Assembly (NCBI GenBank): GCA_045646365.1
Contig: JAZRKP010000012.1
Span: 1-5,148, forward strand
DNA from: SIG454 sp045646365
GTDB taxonomy: Bacteria; Bacillota; Clostridia; Monoglobales; Monoglobaceae
Direction of reading: 5' to 3'
Length of the DNA: 5,148 nt
Made by a program: the position numbers and the translations under genes. Every line of letters begins with the position of its first letter. Within the stretch, counting starts at the first letter, position 1. Positions 1-5,148 of this stretch are shown in pieces. The notes under the pieces are model-generated. The model was not told the DNA's origin, made no database searches, and saw only the letters and a list, made by a program, of their open reading frames with translations.

Positions 1-1
1 G

Positions 2-2191
2 GTAACGGTTTCGGGTGTTGTGGAATACATAACATACAGAAATATTGAAAACGGATACACCGTGCTTGAATTTTCATGCGACGGTGATCTTTTTACTGCA
101 ACGGGCAATGTAGGTGATTTGTATTGCGGCGAAAAAGTTACTTTTACGGGATATTGGAGTGTTCATCAGACCTTTGGCAAACAATTGAAAATTGAGGCAT
201 GCAGCCGTGAAATGCCTGAAACTGCCGCTGATATGCTTTCTTATCTTTCTTCGGGAATCATAAAAGGCATAAAGGAGAAAACGGCTCAGAAAATTGTTGA
301 ACGCTTCGGAGAAGATACTTTCTATATTATAGAAACACATCCCGAAAGACTTGCCGAAATAAAAGGTATATCTAAAGACCGTGCCAAGGAAATATCCGAA
401 GAATTCCGTCGGCGAGCGGCAGAAAGAGAAGCTTTGATTTCTCTTGAAAAATACGGCATGACAACAGCAGAATGTCTGCGTGTATTCAAAGTATACGGTT
501 CTCGTTCGGTGGATACTGTTGAAAACAATCCATATCTTTTGTGCTCGGAAGGAATCGGAATAACTTTTGATAAGGCGTGTTCCATTGCGGAGCGTCTTCC
601 CGTTAAGCCTGCGGACGAATTCAGAATTGATGCGGGTATTCTTTATGCGGTAAGACATAATCTGTATAACGGTCATACCTGTCTTCCCAGAGAAAAACTT
701 ATTCCGCCTTGTGTGGATTTGCTCGGGTGTTCGGCTGATACTGTTGAAATAAGACTTGATAAACTTATTGAGCAAAAGCATCTTGTTTCCGATGAACTTT
801 ACGGCAGGGAATTCATTTTCATGCCCGATATCTATAACGCAGAAAAAAGAGCCGCAAGTACGGTTCTTTTTATGAAACGTTTTGCGCCCAAATGTCTTGA
901 AGATATTGAGGGAGAGATAGATAAAACAGAACTTATCAGCGGCGTATGTTACAATGAACAGCAAAGACTTGCCATTAGACTTGCCGTTGAAAGAGGCATT
1001 CTTATTCTTACAGGCGGTCCGGGTACGGGAAAGACAACAACTTTAAGAGGAATTTTGAAAGTTTTTGAAAGTCAGGGTCTTGAAGTTGAACTTGCCGCAC
1101 CGACAGGAAGAGCCGCCAAAAGAATGAGTGAGCTTACAGGCAGAGATGCTCAGACAATTCACCGTCTGCTTGAGGTCGAATGGGACAGAAACGACAAACC
1201 TGTTTTTCAACGCAATAAGCGTAATCCTCTTAACTGCGGTGCTGTAATTGTTGATGAACTTTCAATGGTTGATATAGTTCTTTTTTCAAGCCTTCTTGAT
1301 GCATTGCCTATCGGTTGCCGTCTTGTTATGGTCGGCGATGCCGATCAGCTTCCTCCTGTAGGTGCAGGTAATGTTCTTCATGATATGATTAATTCAAAAG
1401 CATTACCTGTTGTTGAACTCAAAGAAGTGTTCAGGCAGGCAATGGAAAGCCTTATTGTTACCAATGCTCATAAAATTGTAAAAGGGGAGTCTCCCGAACT
1501 TTCAAGGGCAGATAAAGATTTCTTTTTCATGGAAAGAACATCTCCTTTTTTAACGGCAAAAACTGTTTCGGAACTTTGCTCATCAAGGCTTCCGAAAGCA
1601 TATAAATATTCGCCTACTGATGATATACAGGTTTTGTGTCCCTCGAGAAAAGGTGAGGCTGGAACCGTTAATCTCAATAAAATTCTGCAGAGCGCATTAA
1701 ATCCTCCCGCAAGACATAAACGTGAACATAATTTTGGTCAGCGTATATTCCGTGAAGGCGATAAGCTCATGCAGATCAAAAATAATTATAATATTCCGTG
1801 GACAAGTTCCGATAAAGAAGGTCTCGGAGTTTTTAATGGAGATATCGGTATTCTCGAAAAAATAGACGTTGCCGCACATCTTATGTATGTCAGGTTTGAC
1901 GATAAAACTGCGGAATATCCGTTTGAAGGCAACAGTGAACTTGAACATGCATATGCAGTAACCGTTCATAAGAGTCAGGGTAACGAATTCGAAGCGGTAG
2001 TAATGCCTGTTATAGGTGTTGTTGAACAGCTTGCATACAGAAATCTTTTATATACTGCCGTAACAAGAGCAAAAAAACTTATAGTTCTTGTCGGTTCGCA
2101 TATAACCGTTGAAAAAATGGTTGCCAATAACAGCAAGGCAAAAAGATACTCTGCTCTCAAAAGCTTTATCATGTTGGGTGAAGAAGCATGA
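2..2191 (+). CDS. recD2: RecD2-type ATP-dependent 5'-3' DNA helicase (5' end outside window)
   Basis: Superfamily 1B DNA helicase of the RecD2/YrrC family, a cytoplasmic 5'-3' helicase of DNA repair and replication-fork maintenance that works without RecB/RecC. Residues are numbered from the GTG at 20. Order seen: N-terminal OB-like region (about 1-65), tandem helix-hairpin-helix (about 75-130), Q-motif NEQQ 312-315, Walker A GGPGTGKTT with Lys338, Walker B with Asp412-Glu413, motif III GDADQLPPVGAG from 439, VFRQ with Arg472, NGD 606-608 in the SH3-like part, HKSQG 650-654, and motif VI TAVTRAK with Arg683. All helicase motifs are intact. The GTG at 20 is not a convincing start: the frame is open to base 2, and the six upstream codons (VTVSGV) extend the family's usual N-terminal beta-strand before NGYTV. 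The real start therefore lies left of the window, probably only a few codons away given family lengths of roughly 715-800 residues. The stop overlaps comF by 4 bp. Confidence 0.95.
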   Translation, partial: VTVSGVVEYITYRNIENGYTVLEFSCDGDLFTATGNVGDLYCGEKVTFTGYWSVHQTFGKQLKIEACSREMPETAADMLSYLSSGIIKGIKEKTAQKIVERFGEDTFYIIETHPERLAEIKGISKDRAKEISEEFRRRAAEREALISLEKYGMTTAECLRVFKVYGSRSVDTVENNPYLLCSEGIGITFDKACSIAERLPVKPADEFRIDAGILYAVRHNLYNGHTCLPREKLIPPCVDLLGCSADTVEIRLDKLIEQKHLVSDELYGREFIFMPDIYNAEKRAASTVLFMKRFAPKCLEDIEGEIDKTELISGVCYNEQQRLAIRLAVERGILILTGGPGTGKTTTLRGILKVFESQGLEVELAAPTGRAAKRMSELTGRDAQTIHRLLEVEWDRNDKPVFQRNKRNPLNCGAVIVDELSMVDIVLFSSLLDALPIGCRLVMVGDADQLPPVGAGNVLHDMINSKALPVVELKEVFRQAMESLIVTNAHKIVKGESPELSRADKDFFFMERTSPFLTAKTVSELCSSRLPKAYKYSPTDDIQVLCPSRKGEAGTVNLNKILQSALNPPARHKREHNFGQRIFREGDKLMQIKNNYNIPWTSSDKEGLGVFNGDIGILEKIDVAAHLMYVRFDDKTAEYPFEGNSELEHAYAVTVHKSQGNEFEAVVMPVIGVVEQLAYRNLLYTAVTRAKKLIVLVGSHITVEKMVANNSKAKRYSALKSFIMLGEEA

Positions 2192-2898
2192 TAAAATTTA
2201 TAAAAGATTTTCTTGCATCCGTGTTTCCTCAAAGATGTGCCTATTGTACTGAAGTAATTCCGTCTGATGCTCTTGTTTGTTCTCAGTGTGAAAAAGAACT
2301 TCCGAGAATAAACGGTACAATCTGTCATAAATGCGGCAGAGCAAAAGACGATTGTTCATGTAAAAATGCAGAAATGTATTATAACGGAATATGTGCACCG
2401 TTTTATTTCGTTGACAACGTAAGAAAAGGTGTACACTTCTTTAAATTCAGAAATTATCCGCAGAATGCAGATGCATACTCATCGGAAATGGCAAAAACAA
2501 TCAAAGAACGGTATTCGCATATTACTTTTGATTTTATAACCGAAGTACCGATGACTGAAAAAGCAATTGAAGACAGAGGTTATAATCAATGTTCGTTGCT
2601 TGCGGAGAGAATAAGCAAGATAACCGGCATAAAATATAAACCGGGTGTTCTCAAAAAGCTTTACGGAACAGATAAACAGCACGATATTTCATTTTATCTT
2701 CGAAAAGGAAACCTGACAGGTGTTTATGATGTTGTCAATCCTGAAGAGGTAAGGGGTAAAACCGTTTTACTCGTTGATGACATTTCAACCACAGGAGAAA
2801 CACTCAATGAATGCGCTAAAATGCTTTGGCTCCACGATGCAAAGGAAATATATTGTATTGCGGTAGCATTAACAAAACCAAACAAAAATAATAAATAA
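2188..2898 (+). CDS. comF: ComF family protein (zinc-ribbon phosphoribosyltransferase-like)
   Basis: ComF/ComFC/GntX-type protein of 236 residues, a usual family length. The N-terminus carries paired cysteines at 17/20, 31/34, 46/49 and 56/58, as expected for the zinc-binding region. The C-terminal half is a type I phosphoribosyltransferase fold with the PRPP-binding signature VLLVDDISTTGETL, in which Asp197-Asp198 and Thr201-Thr202-Gly203 form the loop. In competent bacteria, ComFC helps bring transforming single-stranded DNA into the cytoplasm with ComFA. The family is also widespread in species not known to be competent, where its substrate is unsettled. No comFA lies next to it here. The ATG at 2188 overlaps the recD2 stop (ATGA), and only a weak GGTG (2177-2180) precedes it, so translation is probably coupled to recD2. 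Pairing with a helicase acting on DNA ends suits a DNA uptake or processing role, but that is inference. Confidence 0.93.
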   Translation: MIKFIKDFLASVFPQRCAYCTEVIPSDALVCSQCEKELPRINGTICHKCGRAKDDCSCKNAEMYYNGICAPFYFVDNVRKGVHFFKFRNYPQNADAYSSEMAKTIKERYSHITFDFITEVPMTEKAIEDRGYNQCSLLAERISKITGIKYKPGVLKKLYGTDKQHDISFYLRKGNLTGVYDVVNPEEVRGKTVLLVDDISTTGETLNECAKMLWLHDAKEIYCIAVALTKPNKNNK

Positions 2899-2911
2899 TA
2901 CATTATTATAT

Positions 2912-2923
2912 GGAAGGCGGTGA
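2912..2923 (+). promoter_or_regulatory. Ribosome binding site that decides the mreB start
   Basis: GGAAGGCGGTGA is close to the ideal AAGGAGGTGA. It sits 4 nt (from its last A) before a GTG at 2928, which is normal spacing. The in-frame ATG at 2910 overlaps this site and has only A/T-rich sequence upstream, with no Shine-Dalgarno. The site therefore argues for the GTG start. Confidence 0.75.
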
Positions 2924-2927
2924 TACA

Positions 2928-3974
2928 GTGCTTGGTGTTAATATCGGAATAGACCTTGGGACGAAATCTATAGTTGCATATGTTGAAGGTAAGGGAATTG
3001 TTATGACTGAGCCTTGTGTTGCTGCGTATGAAAAAGAAAGCGGTAAACTTGTTGCAGTCGGAAGACGTGCATGGGATATGGTGGGAAAGAATCCGGATTC
3101 AATAAGAGTTGTTCAGCCTATGATAAACGGAGTTGTTTCGGATTTTACTGCCACAAAACACATAATTAAAATTATCCTTTCAAGAATTTGTAAAAACATG
3201 GTGTTCAAACCCAATGTTGTTGTCAGTGTACCTTCAATGGCAACAAGTCTTGAAAAAAGAACAATTCTTGACCTCGTAACTGCAGCAGGTGCAGCTAAAG
3301 CGTGTCTGATTGAAGAACCTCTTGCAGCAGCACTCGGAGCAGGTCTTAAAAGTAACAGACCCGTCGGTGCAATGATTGTTGATATAGGCGGAGGTACAAC
3401 CGATATTGCAGTTATAACCATGGGGTGTATATCGGTTTCAAAATCAATCAAAATTGCAGGCGATTCGCTGGATGAAGCTATTGCCAGACAGATACGCCGT
3501 GAGCGTGATGTTATAATCGGTCTTAAAACGGCTGAACAAATCAAAAAGCAGATAGGATGTTCATATCTTCGTGATGTTGAACTCGGATTAACGGTAAAAG
3601 GTAAACATTTTATAACCAATTTACCCGTCAGTATTGAAGTTACATCAACGGAAGCTTATCTTGCCATGCGACCTCACCTTGAAACAATTTCCGAAGCGGT
3701 TCGTTCCGTGCTTGAAATCACACCTCCCGAATTGTCTGCAGATATCAGTGAATCGGGTATTTATCTCACAGGCGGTGGTGCATTGCTTCGCGGAATAGAT
3801 GAAATGATTCAGCGCAAAACAGGTGTCAGAACTTTTGTTGCAAACGATGCAGTTAACTGTGTGGCAAAGGGTACAGGAGAAGCACTTTCTCACATGGATA
3901 TCCTTAGCTATAACGGGTATGTGTTCAAGGCGAGAGATGAAATCGGAGGTCTGACTCAGGAAACAACCGAATAA
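2928..3974 (+). CDS. mreB: MreB/Mbl-family rod-shape actin homologue
   Basis: Bacterial actin of the MreB family, which forms membrane-attached ATP-dependent filaments that guide the elongation peptidoglycan machinery. From the GTG at 2928 it has 348 residues; B. subtilis MreB and Mbl have about 335. Seen in order: phosphate-1 loop IGIDLGT (Asp9-Thr12), VVVSVPS, IEEPLAAALGAG with the catalytic-type Glu130, phosphate-2 VDIGGGTTD (151-159), IKIAGDSLDEAI, TAEQIKKQIG, and the adenosine motif TGGGA (281-285). The residues after DLGT read KSIVAY instead of the usual ANTLVY, and about 17 residues extend past the usual C-terminus. It may thus be a divergent paralogue (Mbl- or MreBH-like), not the principal MreB. 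No mreC or mreD follows, unlike classical mreBCD clusters. It lies 29 nt after comF with no clear promoter between, so it is probably co-transcribed with recD2-comF. An ATG at 2910 would add six residues, but the Shine-Dalgarno favours GTG 2928. Confidence 0.92.
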   Translation: MLGVNIGIDLGTKSIVAYVEGKGIVMTEPCVAAYEKESGKLVAVGRRAWDMVGKNPDSIRVVQPMINGVVSDFTATKHIIKIILSRICKNMVFKPNVVVSVPSMATSLEKRTILDLVTAAGAAKACLIEEPLAAALGAGLKSNRPVGAMIVDIGGGTTDIAVITMGCISVSKSIKIAGDSLDEAIARQIRRERDVIIGLKTAEQIKKQIGCSYLRDVELGLTVKGKHFITNLPVSIEVTSTEAYLAMRPHLETISEAVRSVLEITPPELSADISESGIYLTGGGALLRGIDEMIQRKTGVRTFVANDAVNCVAKGTGEALSHMDILSYNGYVFKARDEIGGLTQETTE

Positions 3975-3998
3975 AATAATCAAAACCGTCCAAGAATG
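3969..3998 (+). promoter_or_regulatory. Weak candidate forespore (sigma-F-like) promoter for spoIIR
   Basis: In B. subtilis spoIIR is transcribed by sigma-F in the forespore. Here GAATA (3969-3973) resembles the -35 GYWTA at 4 of 5 positions. After a 15-nt spacer, TCCAAGAATG (3989-3998) keeps the A, A and T of the GGNNANANTW -10 but lacks its GG. The start would fall near 4005, inside the hairpin loop. GGAAACAAC (3959-3967) is another -10-like string, without a good -35. AT-rich sequence makes chance matches likely. Confidence 0.2.
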
Positions 3999-4029
3999 TT
4001 ATCACAACATATGAAGGACGGTTTTATTT
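3982..4029 (+). terminator. Probable intrinsic terminator after mreB, overlapping the spoIIR leader
   Basis: AAAACCGTCC (3982-3991) and GGACGGTTTT (4016-4025) are a perfect 10-bp inverted repeat followed by ATTTA, giving a U-rich tail. The 24-nt loop can fold its own hairpin, ATGTT (3996-4000) with AACAT (4006-4010). It begins 7 nt after the mreB stop and suits termination of recD2-comF-mreB. With one bulged C (3981) three more pairs form, out to 4028. The U-run is short and the loop long, so termination may be leaky. Confidence 0.65.
4014..4021 (+). promoter_or_regulatory. spoIIR ribosome binding site inside the hairpin 3' arm
   Basis: AAGGACGG is a near-consensus Shine-Dalgarno 8 nt before the ATG at 4030. 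Six of its eight bases (4016-4021) pair with CCGTCC (3986-3991) in the terminator-like hairpin. The site would be masked in any transcript that includes the 5' arm, and free in one starting inside the loop. Confidence 0.7.
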
Positions 4030-4641
4030 ATGAAAAGAAAAGCGGAAATTTCGGTTATTATCGGTTTGATTGTTTCGATAATAGTTTCAACAGTCAGTTT
4101 CGGTTATGAATGTGAAAAGATAAGAAATGATGTTATCAGACTTCATGTAATTGCAAACTCAGACAGTGAAGCAGATCAGAGGGTCAAACTTAAAGTCCGT
4201 GATGCATTGCTTGAGTGCGGAAAAGAAATGTTTTCGGGAAATGTCGATGTAAACAACGCAGAAGAGAAATTGAATCTGTATAAAAAAATATTAATTGAAA
4301 CAGCTGATAAAGTTCTTGCTGAAAACGGTATGGAATATAAATCGGATATAAGTTTAAAAGAAGAATATTTCGCAACACGACAGTATGAAGAATTTACAAT
4401 GCCTGCAGGTGAATATCTTGCATTAAAAGTTATATTGGGTGAAGGTTCAGGAAAAAACTGGTGGTGTGTTATGTTTCCGCCTCTTTGTTTGCCGGCAGCA
4501 TCTGAAAACAAAGATTTGAATGTGGTTTTTTCTGAAAACGGAGCTGATATAGTGGGCAACAGTAATAAATATGTAATTAAATTTAAAATTGTAGAATTAT
4601 TTGAAGAAATAAAACAGAAAATAGAACAAAACAGAATTTAA
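4030..4641 (+). CDS. spoIIR: Stage II sporulation protein R (SpoIIR)
   Basis: SpoIIR is the forespore-made signalling protein that crosses into the intermembrane space and activates the mother-cell membrane protease SpoIIGA, which then cleaves pro-sigma-E. This 203-residue protein has the family hallmarks. Residues 7-24 are a single hydrophobic segment behind a KRK start, acting as signal peptide or anchor; there is no lipobox at Cys27. The first conserved block is RLHVIANSDSEADQ (37-50), followed by KLKVRDALLE. Next come FATR-x-Y (115-119 region), PAGEYLALKV (125-134) and the diagnostic NWWCVMFPPLC (143-153). The charged C-terminal helix (about 185-203) is less conserved. The ATG at 4030 has a good Shine-Dalgarno at 4014-4021, and no alternative start would keep the signal segment. 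It is 55 nt after mreB, separated by a terminator-like hairpin, so separate developmental expression is expected. It shows the organism carries an endospore programme. Confidence 0.95.
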   Translation: MKRKAEISVIIGLIVSIIVSTVSFGYECEKIRNDVIRLHVIANSDSEADQRVKLKVRDALLECGKEMFSGNVDVNNAEEKLNLYKKILIETADKVLAENGMEYKSDISLKEEYFATRQYEEFTMPAGEYLALKVILGEGSGKNWWCVMFPPLCLPAASENKDLNVVFSENGADIVGNSNKYVIKFKIVELFEEIKQKIEQNRI

Positions 4642-4673
4642 TAAAAATGTTTTTAAATGAAAAAAATACAAAA

Positions 4674-4715
4674 CAATCCCGAAACCCGTTGACAGACAAG
4701 GGAATTGTGGGATTG
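4674..4715 (-). terminator. Inverted repeat downstream of spoIIR, possible minus-strand terminator
   Basis: CAATCCC (4674-4680) and GGGATTG (4709-4715) form a 7-bp stem. Inside it, CCC-g-TTG (4685-4691) can pair with CAA-GGG (4697-4702). On the + strand the stem is followed by GGGTATATG, with no U-run, so it is a poor terminator for spoIIR. On the - strand it is followed by TTTTGTATTTTTTT (complement of 4673-4660), a good U-tract. It may stop antisense transcription towards spoIIR. No minus-strand gene is visible in the window. Confidence 0.35.
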
Positions 4716-4752
4716 GGGTATATGAAACGCACGGAGCGGTTGAGAACAAGGG

Positions 4753-4803
4753 TAAAAAATATTGAAAAAAGGTGTTGACAAATGGTGACGGATTTGGTAT
4801 ATT
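4753..4803 (+). promoter_or_regulatory. rRNA operon promoter with UP element
   Basis: A perfect -35 TTGACA (4775-4780), an exact 17-bp spacer and -10 TATATT (4798-4803, one mismatch to TATAAT) make a strong sigma-A promoter. Two A6 tracts (4754-4759 and 4765-4770) occupy the -40 to -60 region, as in rRNA UP elements. The start is expected near G4810, about 200 nt before the mature 16S 5' end. Confidence 0.88.
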
Positions 4804-4835
4804 AGTCGAGCACTCCGCGAGAGAACGGAGCGCAG

Positions 4836-4850
4836 CGCACCTTGAAAATT
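4836..4850 (+). promoter_or_regulatory. boxA-like rRNA antitermination site
   Basis: GCACCTTGAAAATT resembles Firmicutes rRNA boxA (TGCTCTTTGAAAACT in B. subtilis) and lies about 26 nt after the predicted start, where NusB-S10 would load onto nascent rRNA. The call rests on resemblance and position only. Confidence 0.6.
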
Positions 4851-4886
4851 AAACAACGATTGATTAAAATAACCCTTGAAGATTAA
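4840..4886 (+). repeat. Direct repeat pair: two boxA-like copies
   Basis: CCTTGAAAATTAA (4840-4852) recurs as CCTTGAAGATTAA (4874-4886), 12 of 13 bases identical and offset by 34 nt. The first copy is the core of the boxA-like site. The second lacks the upstream GCA (it has AAC), so it may be a weaker or degenerate copy. Confidence 0.7.
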
Positions 4887-5008
4887 TTTGAGTATGTACT
4901 TCAAGTACAGCAGTAATTCTCGAATAAACGAGAAAAAAGATGTCAGATGACATCATGAGCGATTAAGCTCTAAGAATGATTTAAACACCTTAAGGTGTCT
5001 AGATAATA

Positions 5009-5148
<140 letters not shown>

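Larger units (their letters stand above)
4804..5008 (+). other. 16S rRNA leader with a row of small hairpins
   Basis: This is the transcribed spacer between the rrn promoter and mature 16S, with no ORF I would support. Perfect short stems seen: CTCCG/CGGAG (4813-4817/4826-4830); TGTACT/AGTACA (4895-4900/4904-4909, triloop TCA); TTCTCG/CGAGAA (4917-4922/4929-4934); GATGTC/GACATC (4939-4944/4949-4954, loop AGAT); GAGC/GCTC (4957-4960/4967-4970); ACACC/GGTGT (4985-4989/4994-4998, loop TTAA). Leaders of this kind guide antitermination, early folding and RNase III processing. The pairing partner downstream of 16S is outside the window. Confidence 0.75.

Noticed and set aside
74..964. A 296-codon open frame on the minus strand inside recD2
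   Set aside because: It lies fully antisense to the conserved N-terminal half of RecD2. Its protein is rich in Phe, Cys, Arg and Ser with no recognisable motif, as expected from a shadow of an AT-rich gene. The other minus-strand frames under recD2, comF, mreB and spoIIR look the same.
2894..2907. AATAAT-AC-ATTATT inverted repeat at the comF/mreB junction as a terminator or promoter
   Set aside because: All pairs are A/T with a 2-nt loop, which is too weak for a terminator. No -35 stands 17 nt before the TATTAT, so neither role can be supported.
2910..2927. ATG at 2910 as the mreB start
   Set aside because: It has no Shine-Dalgarno upstream and itself overlaps the strong one at 2912-2923, which is well placed for GTG 2928. 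The added residues (MEGGDT) are simply a translation of the ribosome binding site.
4689..4724. Second rRNA promoter: TTGACA at 4689-4694 with TATATG at 4719-4724
   Set aside because: The spacer would be 24 nt, far from 17, and nothing resembles a -10 at the correct distance. It may be a decayed P1 or chance.
4731..4832. Direct repeat ACGGAGCG at 4731-4738 and 4825-4832
   Set aside because: It is only 8 bp, with no shared context. CTTCG-like and GGAG-like strings recur by chance in this region.
4653..4904. An 83-codon minus-strand frame over the rRNA promoter
   Set aside because: It runs across the rRNA promoter and boxA region, has no recognisable motif and is best explained by chance.

Overview
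The window comes from an AT-rich, endospore-forming member of the Clostridia (Firmicutes/Bacillota). Three things support this: a full-length SpoIIR (found only in endospore formers), a RecD2-type helicase of the kind found in Gram-positive bacteria without RecBCD, and a partial 16S rRNA that starts with a typical clostridial 5' sequence. The V1 region hints at Oscillospirales-like Clostridia, but 140 bases of 16S are too few to place it. All genes lie on the + strand.

Layout. (1) 2-2191: recD2, open through the left edge, so its start is outside the window. (2) 2188-2898: comF-family phosphoribosyltransferase, overlapping recD2 by 4 bp (ATGA). (3) 2928-3974: an MreB/Mbl-type actin homologue, 29 nt after comF, probably starting at a GTG behind a strong Shine-Dalgarno. 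(4) 3975-4029: a short spacer filled by a 10-bp inverted repeat that looks like a terminator and contains the spoIIR ribosome binding site in its 3' arm. (5) 4030-4641: spoIIR. (6) 4642-5008: a 367-nt gene-free stretch holding an inverted repeat, a strong rRNA promoter with an A-tract UP element, a boxA-like antitermination site with a near-copy 34 nt downstream, and a roughly 200-nt leader with a row of small perfect hairpins. (7) 5009-5148: the first 140 nt of 16S rRNA, cut by the right edge.

How the genes work together. recD2-comF-mreB looks like one housekeeping transcription unit (DNA repair helicase, a competence-type PRTase, cell-shape actin) ending at the hairpin after mreB. spoIIR is a separate, developmentally controlled gene whose product triggers SpoIIGA cleavage of pro-sigma-E. 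The rRNA operon then starts from its own promoter. Nothing here looks like a mobile element, defence system or CRISPR, and I see no undescribed multi-gene system. The most interesting points are small-scale: the spoIIR Shine-Dalgarno buried in the mreB terminator, and the duplicated boxA-like element with a possible anti-boxA segment in the rRNA leader.
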